Below, one piece after another: positions 35,802 through 42,908 of a DNA stretch of 64,000 nucleotides; position 1 is the first letter of the stretch; the number at the start of each line of letters is the position of its first letter. The stretch comes from Methylohalomonas lacus (GTDB lineage Bacteria > Pseudomonadota > Gammaproteobacteria > Methylohalomonadales > Methylohalomonadaceae): positions 62,001 to 126,000 of the forward strand of contig NZ_JANUCT010000007.1 of the NCBI RefSeq assembly GCF_024808875.1, written 5' to 3'. The translations under genes were made by a program, and so were the position numbers. The notes under the pieces were generated by a model. The model did no database searches and had not been told where the DNA came from. It saw only the letters and a program-made list of their open reading frames with translations.

Positions 35802-35824
35802 CCGGTCACTAGTAGACCGGTCTA
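35802..35824 (+). promoter_or_regulatory. Operator of the redox cluster (overlapping palindromes)
   Basis: CCGGTC-ACTAGTA-GACCGG (35802-35820) overlaps the perfect 12-bp palindrome TAGACCGGTCTA (35813-35824). Both are inside a plausible promoter (TTGCCC near 35798). The site lies between tetR and the first structural ORF and shares ACTAG and GACCGGTCTA with the tetR promoter site. Confidence 0.7.
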
Positions 35825-35867
35825 GACAAAGGCCGAATGGCTGTTGAAGCGAAGGGAGAATGCCCCA

Positions 35868-36080
35868 ATGACAAGGAATCCAATAGCAATGAACAACGTG
35901 ACGCGGTTTCTGTTCGAGTCCGCCATCTATCTTGACCTCGATCCGGCGCAAGCGTTCCGCAAGCTGTGCGCCGGTGCGGATGAGCGCACGCATGACGACG
36001 CGAGCGCCGGTGACGCCTGGCTGCACGACGCACTTTGTCACAAGCAAGCGATCACTTATTCACAACCCTGCAATCAATAA
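35868..36080 (+). CDS. Small unknown protein at the head of the redox operon
   Basis: 70 residues from the ATG at 35868 (GGGAG about 10 nt upstream); another in-frame ATG is at 35889. The sequence is mixed helical, with MNNVTRFLFESAIYLDLDP and an acidic middle DERTHDDASAGDAW, and it carries two Cys (Cys33-type and Cys58-type positions). I do not recognise the family. Its placement between operator and trxA, with a 16-bp gap to trxA and a GAGGAG site, suggests a translated first gene. It might instead be a leader. Confidence 0.5.
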   Translation: MTRNPIAMNNVTRFLFESAIYLDLDPAQAFRKLCAGADERTHDDASAGDAWLHDALCHKQAITYSQPCNQ

Positions 36081-36096
36081 CCGAGGAGCGATTCTG

Positions 36097-36420
36097 ATGA
36101 GTGCTTTAGTTGAATTGAACGATGATTCCTTCGAACAGGAAGTTCTCCAGGCCGAACAACCGGTGCTGGTCGACTACTGGGCGCCGTGGTGCGGCCCCTG
36201 CAAGATGCTGATGCCGATCGTCGAACAGGTCGCCGGCGACCGTGACGGCGAGGTCAAGTTCGGCAAGGTCAATGTCGACGAGAACGAGAACATCATGACC
36301 AAGTATGGTATTCGTGGCGTGCCGACCCTGATGCTGTTCAAAGGCGGCGAAGTGGTCGCAAGCAAGTCCGGCGCGATGTCGAAGGCCCAGCTGGACGCCT
36401 TTCTCGACCAGAATCTGTAA
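36097..36420 (+). CDS. trxA: Thioredoxin
   Basis: 107 residues, the size of Trx1, with the active site WAPWCGPCKM (Cys32/Cys35-type), the cis-Pro motif GVPTLMLFKGG and the core strand VKFGKVNVDENE. The cytoplasmic disulfide reductant probably supports its neighbours or keeps the regulator reduced. GAGGAG lies 8 nt before the ATG at 36097. An upstream extension of the frame (from 35932) is non-coding. It is cotranscribed with the old-yellow-enzyme gene 30 bp away. It is likely an accessory copy and not the housekeeping thioredoxin. Confidence 0.95.
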   Translation: MSALVELNDDSFEQEVLQAEQPVLVDYWAPWCGPCKMLMPIVEQVAGDRDGEVKFGKVNVDENENIMTKYGIRGVPTLMLFKGGEVVASKSGAMSKAQLDAFLDQNL

Positions 36421-36450
36421 GTAACGGCCGCGAACGGCCAAGGAGACAAC

Positions 36451-37602
36451 ATGAGCAAGGTTCATTCGCATCACGATCGGGTTGCGTCACCGGATCTGTT
36501 TACGCCGGTGCAGATCGGTGCCCTGTCGCTGCCGCACCGCGTCGTGATGGCGCCGCTGACGCGTAACCGGTCGAACCCGGACAACTCGCCGAACGATCTG
36601 AACGTCGAGTACTACTGCCAGCGCGCCGATGCCGCGATGATCATCAGCGAGGCCACACAGGTATCGCCGCAGGGTGTCGGCTATCCGCTGACGCCCGGTA
36701 TCCACAGCGAGCCCCAGGTAGCCGGCTGGCGCAGCGTGGTCGATGCCGTGCACGACGCCGGCGGCCGCATGCTGCTGCAGTTGTGGCACGTCGGCCGCAT
36801 CTCGCATCCAAGCCTGCAACCGAACAGCGAGCAACCGGTCGCGCCGAGTGCGATCCGACCTGAAGGCGAGGCGATCACCTATGAGGGCATTAAGCCGTTC
36901 CAGACGCCGCGGGCGCTCGAACTCGACGAAATCCCCGGCATCGTTGAGCAGTACCGCCAGGGTGCGGAGAACGCGAAGCGGGCCGGTTTCGACGGCGTCG
37001 AACTGCATAACGCGAACGGCTACCTGCTCGACCAGTTCCTGCGCGACGGCACCAACAAGCGTACCGATGCCTACGGCGGCTCGCTGGAAAACCGGGCGCG
37101 GCTGTCGTTCGAGGTACTGGAAGCGATACTGAGCGTCTGGCCGGCGGATCGCGTCGGTATCCGCATTTCGCCCAGTGGCGTGTTCAACGATATGAGCGAT
37201 TCCGACCCGCGCCGGACTTTCGGCTATTTCGTCGAGCAGCTAAACCGCTACGACCTGGCGTATCTGCACGTCGTCGAACCGGACCAGGCGGACCGCGACG
37301 CCGGCGTCACGCTGGTGCCGTCGCGCGAGTTACGCTCGATCTTCAACAACGCCATCATTCCCTGCGGCGACTACGATCGCGACAGCGGCAATCTTGCCAT
37401 TGCCAACGGTCATGCCGACGCCGTCGCCTACGGCAAGAAGTTCCTTGCCAACCCGGATCTACCCCGGCGCTTCATGCTGAATGCACCGCTGAACGAACAG
37501 GACCGGGCGACGTTCTATGGCGGCACGGAAGTCGGCTATACCGATTATCCGTTCCTGGAATCGGCCCAGGAATCAGCCCAGGAACCGGCCGAGGTCGCGT
37601 AA
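36451..37602 (+). CDS. nemA: Old yellow enzyme family alkene reductase (NemA-like)
   Basis: 383 residues, FMN-dependent TIM barrel. The motifs are [10 protein letters not shown], then [32 protein letters not shown] and the FMN-phosphate signature [13 protein letters not shown], with [15 protein letters not shown] near the end. NemA-type enzymes reduce activated C=C bonds, maleimides, quinones and nitro-compounds with NADPH. AAGGAG precedes the ATG by 7 nt. Its stop overlaps the SDR start (TAATG). Confidence 0.95.
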   Translation: MSKVHSHHDRVASPDLFTPVQIGALSLPHRVVMAPLTRNRSNPDNSPNDLNVEYYCQRADAAMIISEATQVSPQGVGYPLTPGIHSEPQVAGWRSVVDAVHDAGGRMLLQLWHVGRISHPSLQPNSEQPVAPSAIRPEGEAITYEGIKPFQTPRALELDEIPGIVEQYRQGAENAKRAGFDGVELHNANGYLLDQFLRDGTNKRTDAYGGSLENRARLSFEVLEAILSVWPADRVGIRISPSGVFNDMSDSDPRRTFGYFVEQLNRYDLAYLHVVEPDQADRDAGVTLVPSRELRSIFNNAIIPCGDYDRDSGNLAIANGHADAVAYGKKFLANPDLPRRFMLNAPLNEQDRATFYGGTEVGYTDYPFLESAQESAQEPAEVA

Positions 37603-38363
37603 TGACGAACCCGGCCGCCAACGACAATCTCAACGGCAAGGTGGTGGTCATCACCGGTGCCAGCAGCGGCATCGGTGAAGCCACCGCGCGACTGCTGGCG
37701 CGGTACGGTACCCGCCTGATGCTGGGCGCGCGCCGCGGCGAGAAGCTGCGCGAGCTGGTTACGGTGCTGGAGAGCGCGCATGACGACACCATGGCCGCCT
37801 TCGAGGTGACCGACGTAACGCAACGCGATCAGGTACAGGCGCTGGTCGATGCTGCCAAACAGAAGTTCGGCCGCGTCGACGTGCTGATCAACAACGCCGG
37901 TCTGATGCCGGTGTCGTATCTTGACGAGCTCAAGGTCGACGAATGGGACCGGATGATCGATGTCAACATCAAGGGCGTGCTCTACGGCATCGCCGCGGTA
38001 TTGCCCATCATGCGGGCGCAACACGGCGGACATGTTATCAATGTATCGTCGGTGGCCGGTCATCGCGTGCTACCGACCTATTCGGTCTACAGCGGTACCA
38101 AGTATGCGGTGCGTGCGATCAGCGAGGGCCTGCGTCAGGAGTCGCGTGGCGAGATCCGTTCGACCATCATCTCGCCCGGTCTGACCAGCACCGAGCTGCC
38201 GTCACACATTACCGATCCGAACGCCGCCGAGACCATGGACAAGATGTTCGCCATCGCCATCGATGCCGACGCCATCGCCCGGTCCATCAAGTACGCGATC
38301 GAACAGCCGGACGATGTCGACGTCAACGAGATCGTCGTCCGGCCGACGAAGCAGGAACGCTAG
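37602..38363 (+). CDS. Short-chain dehydrogenase/reductase
   Basis: 253 residues of the classical SDR fold. The cofactor loop is [12 protein letters not shown] (about 19-30), the NNAG motif is LINNAGLMP, and the catalytic residues are Ser (NVSSVAG) and Tyr-x3-Lys ([11 protein letters not shown]). The C-terminal motif [12 protein letters not shown] completes it. The start overlaps the previous stop (TAATG), so translation is coupled. It probably reduces a carbonyl product of the cluster; the substrate is unknown. Confidence 0.95.
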   Translation: MTNPAANDNLNGKVVVITGASSGIGEATARLLARYGTRLMLGARRGEKLRELVTVLESAHDDTMAAFEVTDVTQRDQVQALVDAAKQKFGRVDVLINNAGLMPVSYLDELKVDEWDRMIDVNIKGVLYGIAAVLPIMRAQHGGHVINVSSVAGHRVLPTYSVYSGTKYAVRAISEGLRQESRGEIRSTIISPGLTSTELPSHITDPNAAETMDKMFAIAIDADAIARSIKYAIEQPDDVDVNEIVVRPTKQER

Positions 38364-38380
38364 AACCGGTTTCATGCCTG

Positions 38381-38399
38381 CCGGTCACTAGAGTACTGG
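38381..38399 (+). promoter_or_regulatory. Degenerate second copy of the cluster operator
   Basis: ccggtcactagagtactgg shares its first 11 bases with the site at 35802-35820 (ccggtcactag) and has a degenerate right arm (TACTGG for GACCGG). It lies in the 90-bp gap between the SDR and DJ-1 genes, the only long gap inside the cluster. It may be an internal regulated promoter. Confidence 0.4.
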
Positions 38400-38453
38400 C
38401 ACGATCTGCACAAGAGTTTGTTCAGCGTCCGCAAGGGACGCACGGAGGTAACG

Positions 38454-39143
38454 ATGAAAGTATTAATGGTCCTGACATCCCACGACGAGCTGGGCGATAC
38501 CGGCGAGAAGACCGGCTTCTGGCTGGAAGAGTTTGCCGCGCCCTACTATGTATTCAAGGACGCCGGCGCCGACATCACCCTGGCTTCCCCCATAGGCGGT
38601 CAGCCGCCGCTGGATCCGAAAAGTGACCAGCCGGACTTCCAGACTGCGGCAACCGAACGCTTCAAGCAGGACTCCGAGGCGCGCGTTGCACTATCAAAGA
38701 CGCAGCCACTGGCCAACATCAACCCGGACGACTACGACGCGGTGTTCTATCCCGGCGGTCACGGCCCGCTCTGGGACCTGGCCGAAGACGAACACTCGAT
38801 CGCGCTCGTCGAATCACTCTACGCCGCCGGCAAACCGGTGGCCGCAGTATGCCACGCACCGGGCGTATTCCGGCACGCGCACACCGCTGACGGTAAGCCG
38901 CTGGTAGAGAACAGGAAGGTGACCGGTTTTGCCAACTCGGAAGAGGAAGCGGTCGGTCTGACCCAGGTCGTGCCGTTCCTGGTTGAGGACATGCTGAAAC
39001 AGAATGATGGCGACTACTCCAAGGCGGCCGACTGGCAGCCGTATGTCGTCACTGACGGCCATCTGATCACCGGCCAGAATCCGGCCTCCTCGGAAAGCGC
39101 CGCCGAGGCGACACTGAAACTGCTGCGCCAACAGAACGATTAA
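38454..39143 (+). CDS. DJ-1/PfpI superfamily protein (Hsp31/glyoxalase III-like)
   Basis: 229 residues from the ATG at 38454, which has GGAGGT 5 nt upstream. It is the 'type 1 glutamine amidotransferase' fold: YDAVFYPGGHGPLWDL, the nucleophile elbow AAVCHAPGVFRH (Cys) and the C-terminal DGHLITGQNPASSESAAE. The long N-terminal segment with EEFAAPYYVFKDAGADITLAS places it with Hsp31-type chaperone/glyoxalase III proteins, which detoxify methylglyoxal without glutathione. That fits the electrophile theme of its neighbours. The next gene starts 11 bp later. Confidence 0.92.
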   Translation: MKVLMVLTSHDELGDTGEKTGFWLEEFAAPYYVFKDAGADITLASPIGGQPPLDPKSDQPDFQTAATERFKQDSEARVALSKTQPLANINPDDYDAVFYPGGHGPLWDLAEDEHSIALVESLYAAGKPVAAVCHAPGVFRHAHTADGKPLVENRKVTGFANSEEEAVGLTQVVPFLVEDMLKQNDGDYSKAADWQPYVVTDGHLITGQNPASSESAAEATLKLLRQQND

Positions 39144-39154
39144 GGAGTCGAGCC

Positions 39155-40153
39155 ATGAGCAAGATCGTGCGTTTTCACGAGACCGGCGGCCCGGAGGTAT
39201 TAAAGATAACCGACGAAACGATCGGCGAGCCCGGACCGAATGAACTGCGCGTCCGCATCCAGGCCATTGGCCTTAACCGTGCCGAGGCCATGTTCCGTTC
39301 CGGCATGTACCTGGAAGAGCCGCGCACGCCGGCGCCGATCGGCTACGAGGCCGCGGCCGTGGTCGAGGCACTGGGCGAAGCGGTGCACGGTTTCGAGATC
39401 GGCGAACCGGTCTGCGTCATTCCGGCTTTTTCCATGAACGAATACGGCGTTTACGCCGAACAGGCGATCGTACCGGCAAACGCGGTGGTTAAGCGGCCGC
39501 CAGGGCTGGACGCCAAAACCGCAGCGGCGGTGTGGATGTCCTACCCGACCGCCTGGGGGGCATTGTTCGATATCGCCAACATGACCTTCGGCGACACGGT
39601 ATTGATCACGGCGGCATCCAGCAGCGTCGGCCTGACTGCCATCCAGATGGCCAACGCCGTCGGCGCGACACCGGTCGCGATCACACGTACCGATGCCAAG
39701 GCCGAAGCACTGAAACAGGCCGGCGCCGCGCACGTCATCGCCAGCGAGCAACAGGACCTGGTGCAGGAAGTCATGCGCATTACCGACAACCAGGGCGCGC
39801 GCATCGTCTTCGATCCGATCGGCGGGCCGATCCTCGAGTCCCTGGCCGCGGCCACGGCCCGGTTCGGCACCATCTTTCAATACGGGGCACTGAGTACCGA
39901 GCCGACACCGTTCCCACTGTTCGCCGTACTCGGCAAGGGGATTACGGTTCGCGGCTATACGCTGTTCGAGTTCATCACCAACCCGGCCAAGCTGGCGCAA
40001 TGCGTCGACTTCGTGAACAAGGGCCTGGCTGACGGCCAGTTCAAGCCGGTTATTGCAAAAACATTTACGCTCGACAATATCGTCGAAGCACATCGCTACA
40101 TGGAATCGAACGAGCAGTTCGGCAAGATCATTGTCGAGGTGCCGGGTCAATGA
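39155..40153 (+). CDS. MDR family NADPH:quinone/zinc-free alcohol dehydrogenase
   Basis: 332 residues. The GroES-like N-terminal domain contains GPNELRVRIQAIGLNRAEAM and APIGYEAAAVVEALG. The Rossmann domain has the loop AASSSVGLTAIQMANAVGA and an NADP-type segment VAITRTDAKAE. The zinc-ligand residues of classical alcohol dehydrogenases are not evident, so a quinone or enal reductase is likely. AAGGAG is 7-8 nt before the ATG. It is followed by the secreted PQQ-type protein after 40 bp. Confidence 0.92.
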   Translation: MSKIVRFHETGGPEVLKITDETIGEPGPNELRVRIQAIGLNRAEAMFRSGMYLEEPRTPAPIGYEAAAVVEALGEAVHGFEIGEPVCVIPAFSMNEYGVYAEQAIVPANAVVKRPPGLDAKTAAAVWMSYPTAWGALFDIANMTFGDTVLITAASSSVGLTAIQMANAVGATPVAITRTDAKAEALKQAGAAHVIASEQQDLVQEVMRITDNQGARIVFDPIGGPILESLAAATARFGTIFQYGALSTEPTPFPLFAVLGKGITVRGYTLFEFITNPAKLAQCVDFVNKGLADGQFKPVIAKTFTLDNIVEAHRYMESNEQFGKIIVEVPGQ

Positions 40154-40193
40154 ACGCGATTCCCGATCATCTTTTCACACAACGGAGGGATTC

Positions 40194-42137
40194 ATGAAAT
40201 CCGGATACCATTCAATCACCGCCGCCGCGGCGCTGCTGGGGCTGTCTGCTACAGCCGGCACGGCAACCGCGGACGTCGATGACAACCTGAGCAAACTGAA
40301 CCTGCCGGACGGCTTCAACATTGAAGTCTATGCCGAGGTGCCCAGCGCCCGGCAGATGGCCTTGGGCCAGTCAACCGGCACCGTCTTTGTCGGCACCCGC
40401 GGCGAGAAGGTCTACGCCGTGGTCGACAAGAACAAGGACCGCAAGGCCGACAAGGTCGTCACCATCATGGACGATCTCAAGGTTGGTAACGGCGTCGCCA
40501 TGTACCAGGGCAACCTGTACGTGGCCGAGCAGCACCGCATCGCACGTTATTCGGCCCCGGGCTTTGATCTCAACCTGCCGTTCTCGGAAATGCGCGACGT
40601 CATCTATGAGGACCTGCCGGACAAGTCGCACCACGGCTGGCGTTACATCGACTTCGGTCCGGACGGCAAGCTGTACGTCACCGTCGGCGCGCCCTGCAAC
40701 ATCTGCGAAGTCAGCGGCATTGAGGCGACAATCATCCGCATGAACCCGGATGGCTCCGACGCTGAAATCTACGCACATGGCATTCGCAATTCGGTCGGCA
40801 TCGACTTTCATCCGGAAACCGGTGTGCTGTACTTCACCGATAACAACACCGACATGATGGGCGACGACAGACCGCCGGGTGAATTCAACGCCGCGCCCGA
40901 GAAGGGCATGCACTTCGGCTTTCCGTACTACGCCGGCGGCCGTGATCGGCACGAGGACTGGAAGGACAAGGAACCGCCGCAGGAAGTGACCTTCCCCGAA
41001 GTCGAATTCCAGGCACATACCGCCAATCTCGGCTTCAAGTTCTATACCGGCGACATGTTCCCGGCCGACTACCAGGGCGACGCGATCGTCACCCAGCATG
41101 GTTCCTGGAACCGCACCGAGCCGGTCGGTTACAAGCTGATGCGGGTCACCTTTGACGACAATAATGAGGTCAGTGGCAAGGAAGTCTTCATCGACGGTTG
41201 GTTGCAGGATGGCGAGGCCTGGGGACGCCCCACCGACGTGCTGCAACTGCCGGATGGTTCACTGCTGGTCTCTGACGACTACAACGGCGTGATCTACCGT
41301 ATCAGCTATGGCGAGGAAGACACGGGCAAGACCCATTCGGTACGCGCGACGGGTGAGCAAACGCCTGAAGCCGTCAGTGGCCTGGCCATGCCGGAATCCG
41401 CCGTGGCCCACCCGGACGGCCGTGTCTTTATCTCCGAGATCGGCGAGTTCGGCAAGGATGGTGACGGCCAGATCAGTGTCATCGGCAGCGATGGCAGCAA
41501 GTCGACCCTGGCGCAATTCCTTGATGATCCCAAAGGCATCGATCTGTGGAACGACAGACTCTACGTCGCCGATAATGACAAGCTACTGGAAATCAACATG
41601 GATGGTGATGTGAAGGTCTTTGCCAAGCCGGAAGACTTTCCGGGGACACCACAGTTCCTGAATGACGTCGAGGTCGACGGTCAGGGCAATATTTATGTCT
41701 CTGACAGCGGCAAGGATAATGGTGATAACAGCGGCATATACAAGGTCACCCAGGCCGGCGAAGTCAGCGAAATCATCGGCAGCGATGCCGGGATCAAGCG
41801 CCCCAATGGTCTGTTGATGGATGGCCCCGGCCAGCTGCTGGTAGCCGATTTTGGTACCGGTGACCTGTATCGACTGGATATCAACAGCGGCAAGCTCACC
41901 GCCCTGAACAGCGGCTTCGGCGGTGCTGATGGCCTGGTCCGTGACAGTCGCGGCTACCTGTATGTATCCGACTGGAACAACGGCAAGGTCTGGCAACTGA
42001 CCGAACCGAAGGCAACACCACAGTTGATTGGTGATGGCTACGAGGCGGCTGCCGATATCGGTCTGGCAACGGATGGCAAACACCTGCTGCTACCGGACAT
42101 GAAAGCCGGCCAGCTGCATTATCTGTCTATCCGTTAA
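40194..42137 (+). CDS. Secreted PQQ-dehydrogenase-like (sorbosone DH) protein fused to an SMP-30/NHL propeller
   Basis: 647 residues from the ATG at 40194 (GGAGGGA upstream). A signal peptide with probable cleavage after TAGTATA (about residue 26) is followed by two regions. Residues about 30-390 are a soluble-glucose/aldose-dehydrogenase-like beta-propeller: GWRYIDFGPDGKLYVTVG, APCNICE, YAHGIRNSVGIDFHPETG and FTDNNTDMMGDD. Residues about 400-647 are a second propeller of NHL/SMP-30 type (FLNDVEVDGQGNIYVSDSG, RPNGLLMDGPGQLLVADFG, ADGLVRDSRGYLYVSD). There is no CxxCH haem motif. It may oxidise a sugar or aldehyde in the periplasm and hydrolyse the lactone. It is the last gene of the redox cluster and ends at a clear terminator. 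Confidence 0.8.
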   Translation: MKSGYHSITAAAALLGLSATAGTATADVDDNLSKLNLPDGFNIEVYAEVPSARQMALGQSTGTVFVGTRGEKVYAVVDKNKDRKADKVVTIMDDLKVGNGVAMYQGNLYVAEQHRIARYSAPGFDLNLPFSEMRDVIYEDLPDKSHHGWRYIDFGPDGKLYVTVGAPCNICEVSGIEATIIRMNPDGSDAEIYAHGIRNSVGIDFHPETGVLYFTDNNTDMMGDDRPPGEFNAAPEKGMHFGFPYYAGGRDRHEDWKDKEPPQEVTFPEVEFQAHTANLGFKFYTGDMFPADYQGDAIVTQHGSWNRTEPVGYKLMRVTFDDNNEVSGKEVFIDGWLQDGEAWGRPTDVLQLPDGSLLVSDDYNGVIYRISYGEEDTGKTHSVRATGEQTPEAVSGLAMPESAVAHPDGRVFISEIGEFGKDGDGQISVIGSDGSKSTLAQFLDDPKGIDLWNDRLYVADNDKLLEINMDGDVKVFAKPEDFPGTPQFLNDVEVDGQGNIYVSDSGKDNGDNSGIYKVTQAGEVSEIIGSDAGIKRPNGLLMDGPGQLLVADFGTGDLYRLDINSGKLTALNSGFGGADGLVRDSRGYLYVSDWNNGKVWQLTEPKATPQLIGDGYEAAADIGLATDGKHLLLPDMKAGQLHYLSIR

Positions 42138-42160
42138 GCCATTACCAGAGCGTTAACCTG

Positions 42161-42190
42161 AAAGCCGGGGCCACAGCCCCGGCTTTTTTA
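42161..42190 (+). terminator. Rho-independent terminator of the redox cluster
   Basis: aaagccgggg-ccaca-gccccggctt followed by T5: a 9-10-bp GC-rich stem with a T-run, 24 bp after the stop of the PQQ-type gene. It ends 6 bp before the stop of the convergent membrane-protein gene. Confidence 0.92.
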
Positions 42191-42195
42191 TGCGC

Positions 42196-42876
42196 TTACC
42201 GATCAGGATTCATACCATTGCGCTGCCGACCGGCATGCAATCGTGACAGGCAGGCGCCATAAAAGACGAACACGTAGCCGAACAGCTCCAGGCCTTCCTG
42301 AATCACGCTGCGGAAATGGGCTGTATAGCTGCTGCCCAGCGCCTCTTTCCAAACCAGATTGCCGCTACCGAACACGCGACTGAATACCAGAGTAATCAAC
42401 AGACCGATGGCGAGAAACACGTAGGCGCGCGTTCCCATGAAGTGGGCCATTGGAAGCGGGATCGTGGCCCGATTGATGGCAGCATAAAGAATCGAGCCTA
42501 TGGCCATGAGCATGGCCGGATAGAACCAGAACCCATGGACAACCTGATCAAAGACGTAATCCAGTTCGCGAATGAACATGCAGGAGAGCAGGCCGGCCAC
42601 CAGTACCATGAAACCGCGGGCATGCGGCTCCCTGACAACGGCGACCCAGAACAACACGGCCGAGATGAACAGTAAAAATTCCTGGGTCACCTCGACAAAA
42701 GAAAGCTCGGTAATGGTCCTGTCACCGATCGTCAGATCCAGATAGACGGTGATGACCGGCAGCATCATCAACAGGCTCAGTACAATAACCTCGAGCAGTG
42801 AATGCAGCAGGCTGCGCTTGATGTCTTGCATAGTGGTACTTTGTTGTTTTGTCTTGTTTTGAAACGGATCAGTCAT
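42196..42876 (-). CDS. Polytopic membrane protein, family not recognised
   Basis: 226 residues from the ATG at 42876 (another ATG 16 codons later is possible). It has six or so hydrophobic segments: EVIVLSLLMMLPVITVYL, TQEFLLFISAVLFWVAVV, GFMVLVAGLLSCMFI, GFWFYPAMLMAIGSILYAAI, TRAYVFLAIGLLITLVFS and LELFGYVFVFYGACL. The loop RELDYVFDQ is strikingly charged. It lies 33 bp downstream of the CLC gene on the same strand and may be cotranscribed. Function is not deducible. Confidence 0.72.
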   Translation of the reverse strand: MTDPFQNKTKQQSTTMQDIKRSLLHSLLEVIVLSLLMMLPVITVYLDLTIGDRTITELSFVEVTQEFLLFISAVLFWVAVVREPHARGFMVLVAGLLSCMFIRELDYVFDQVVHGFWFYPAMLMAIGSILYAAINRATIPLPMAHFMGTRAYVFLAIGLLITLVFSRVFGSGNLVWKEALGSSYTAHFRSVIQEGLELFGYVFVFYGACLSRLHAGRQRNGMNPDR

Positions 42877-42908
42877 CAACGTTCACCACCCGCGGCGGCC
42901 GTGCAGGA

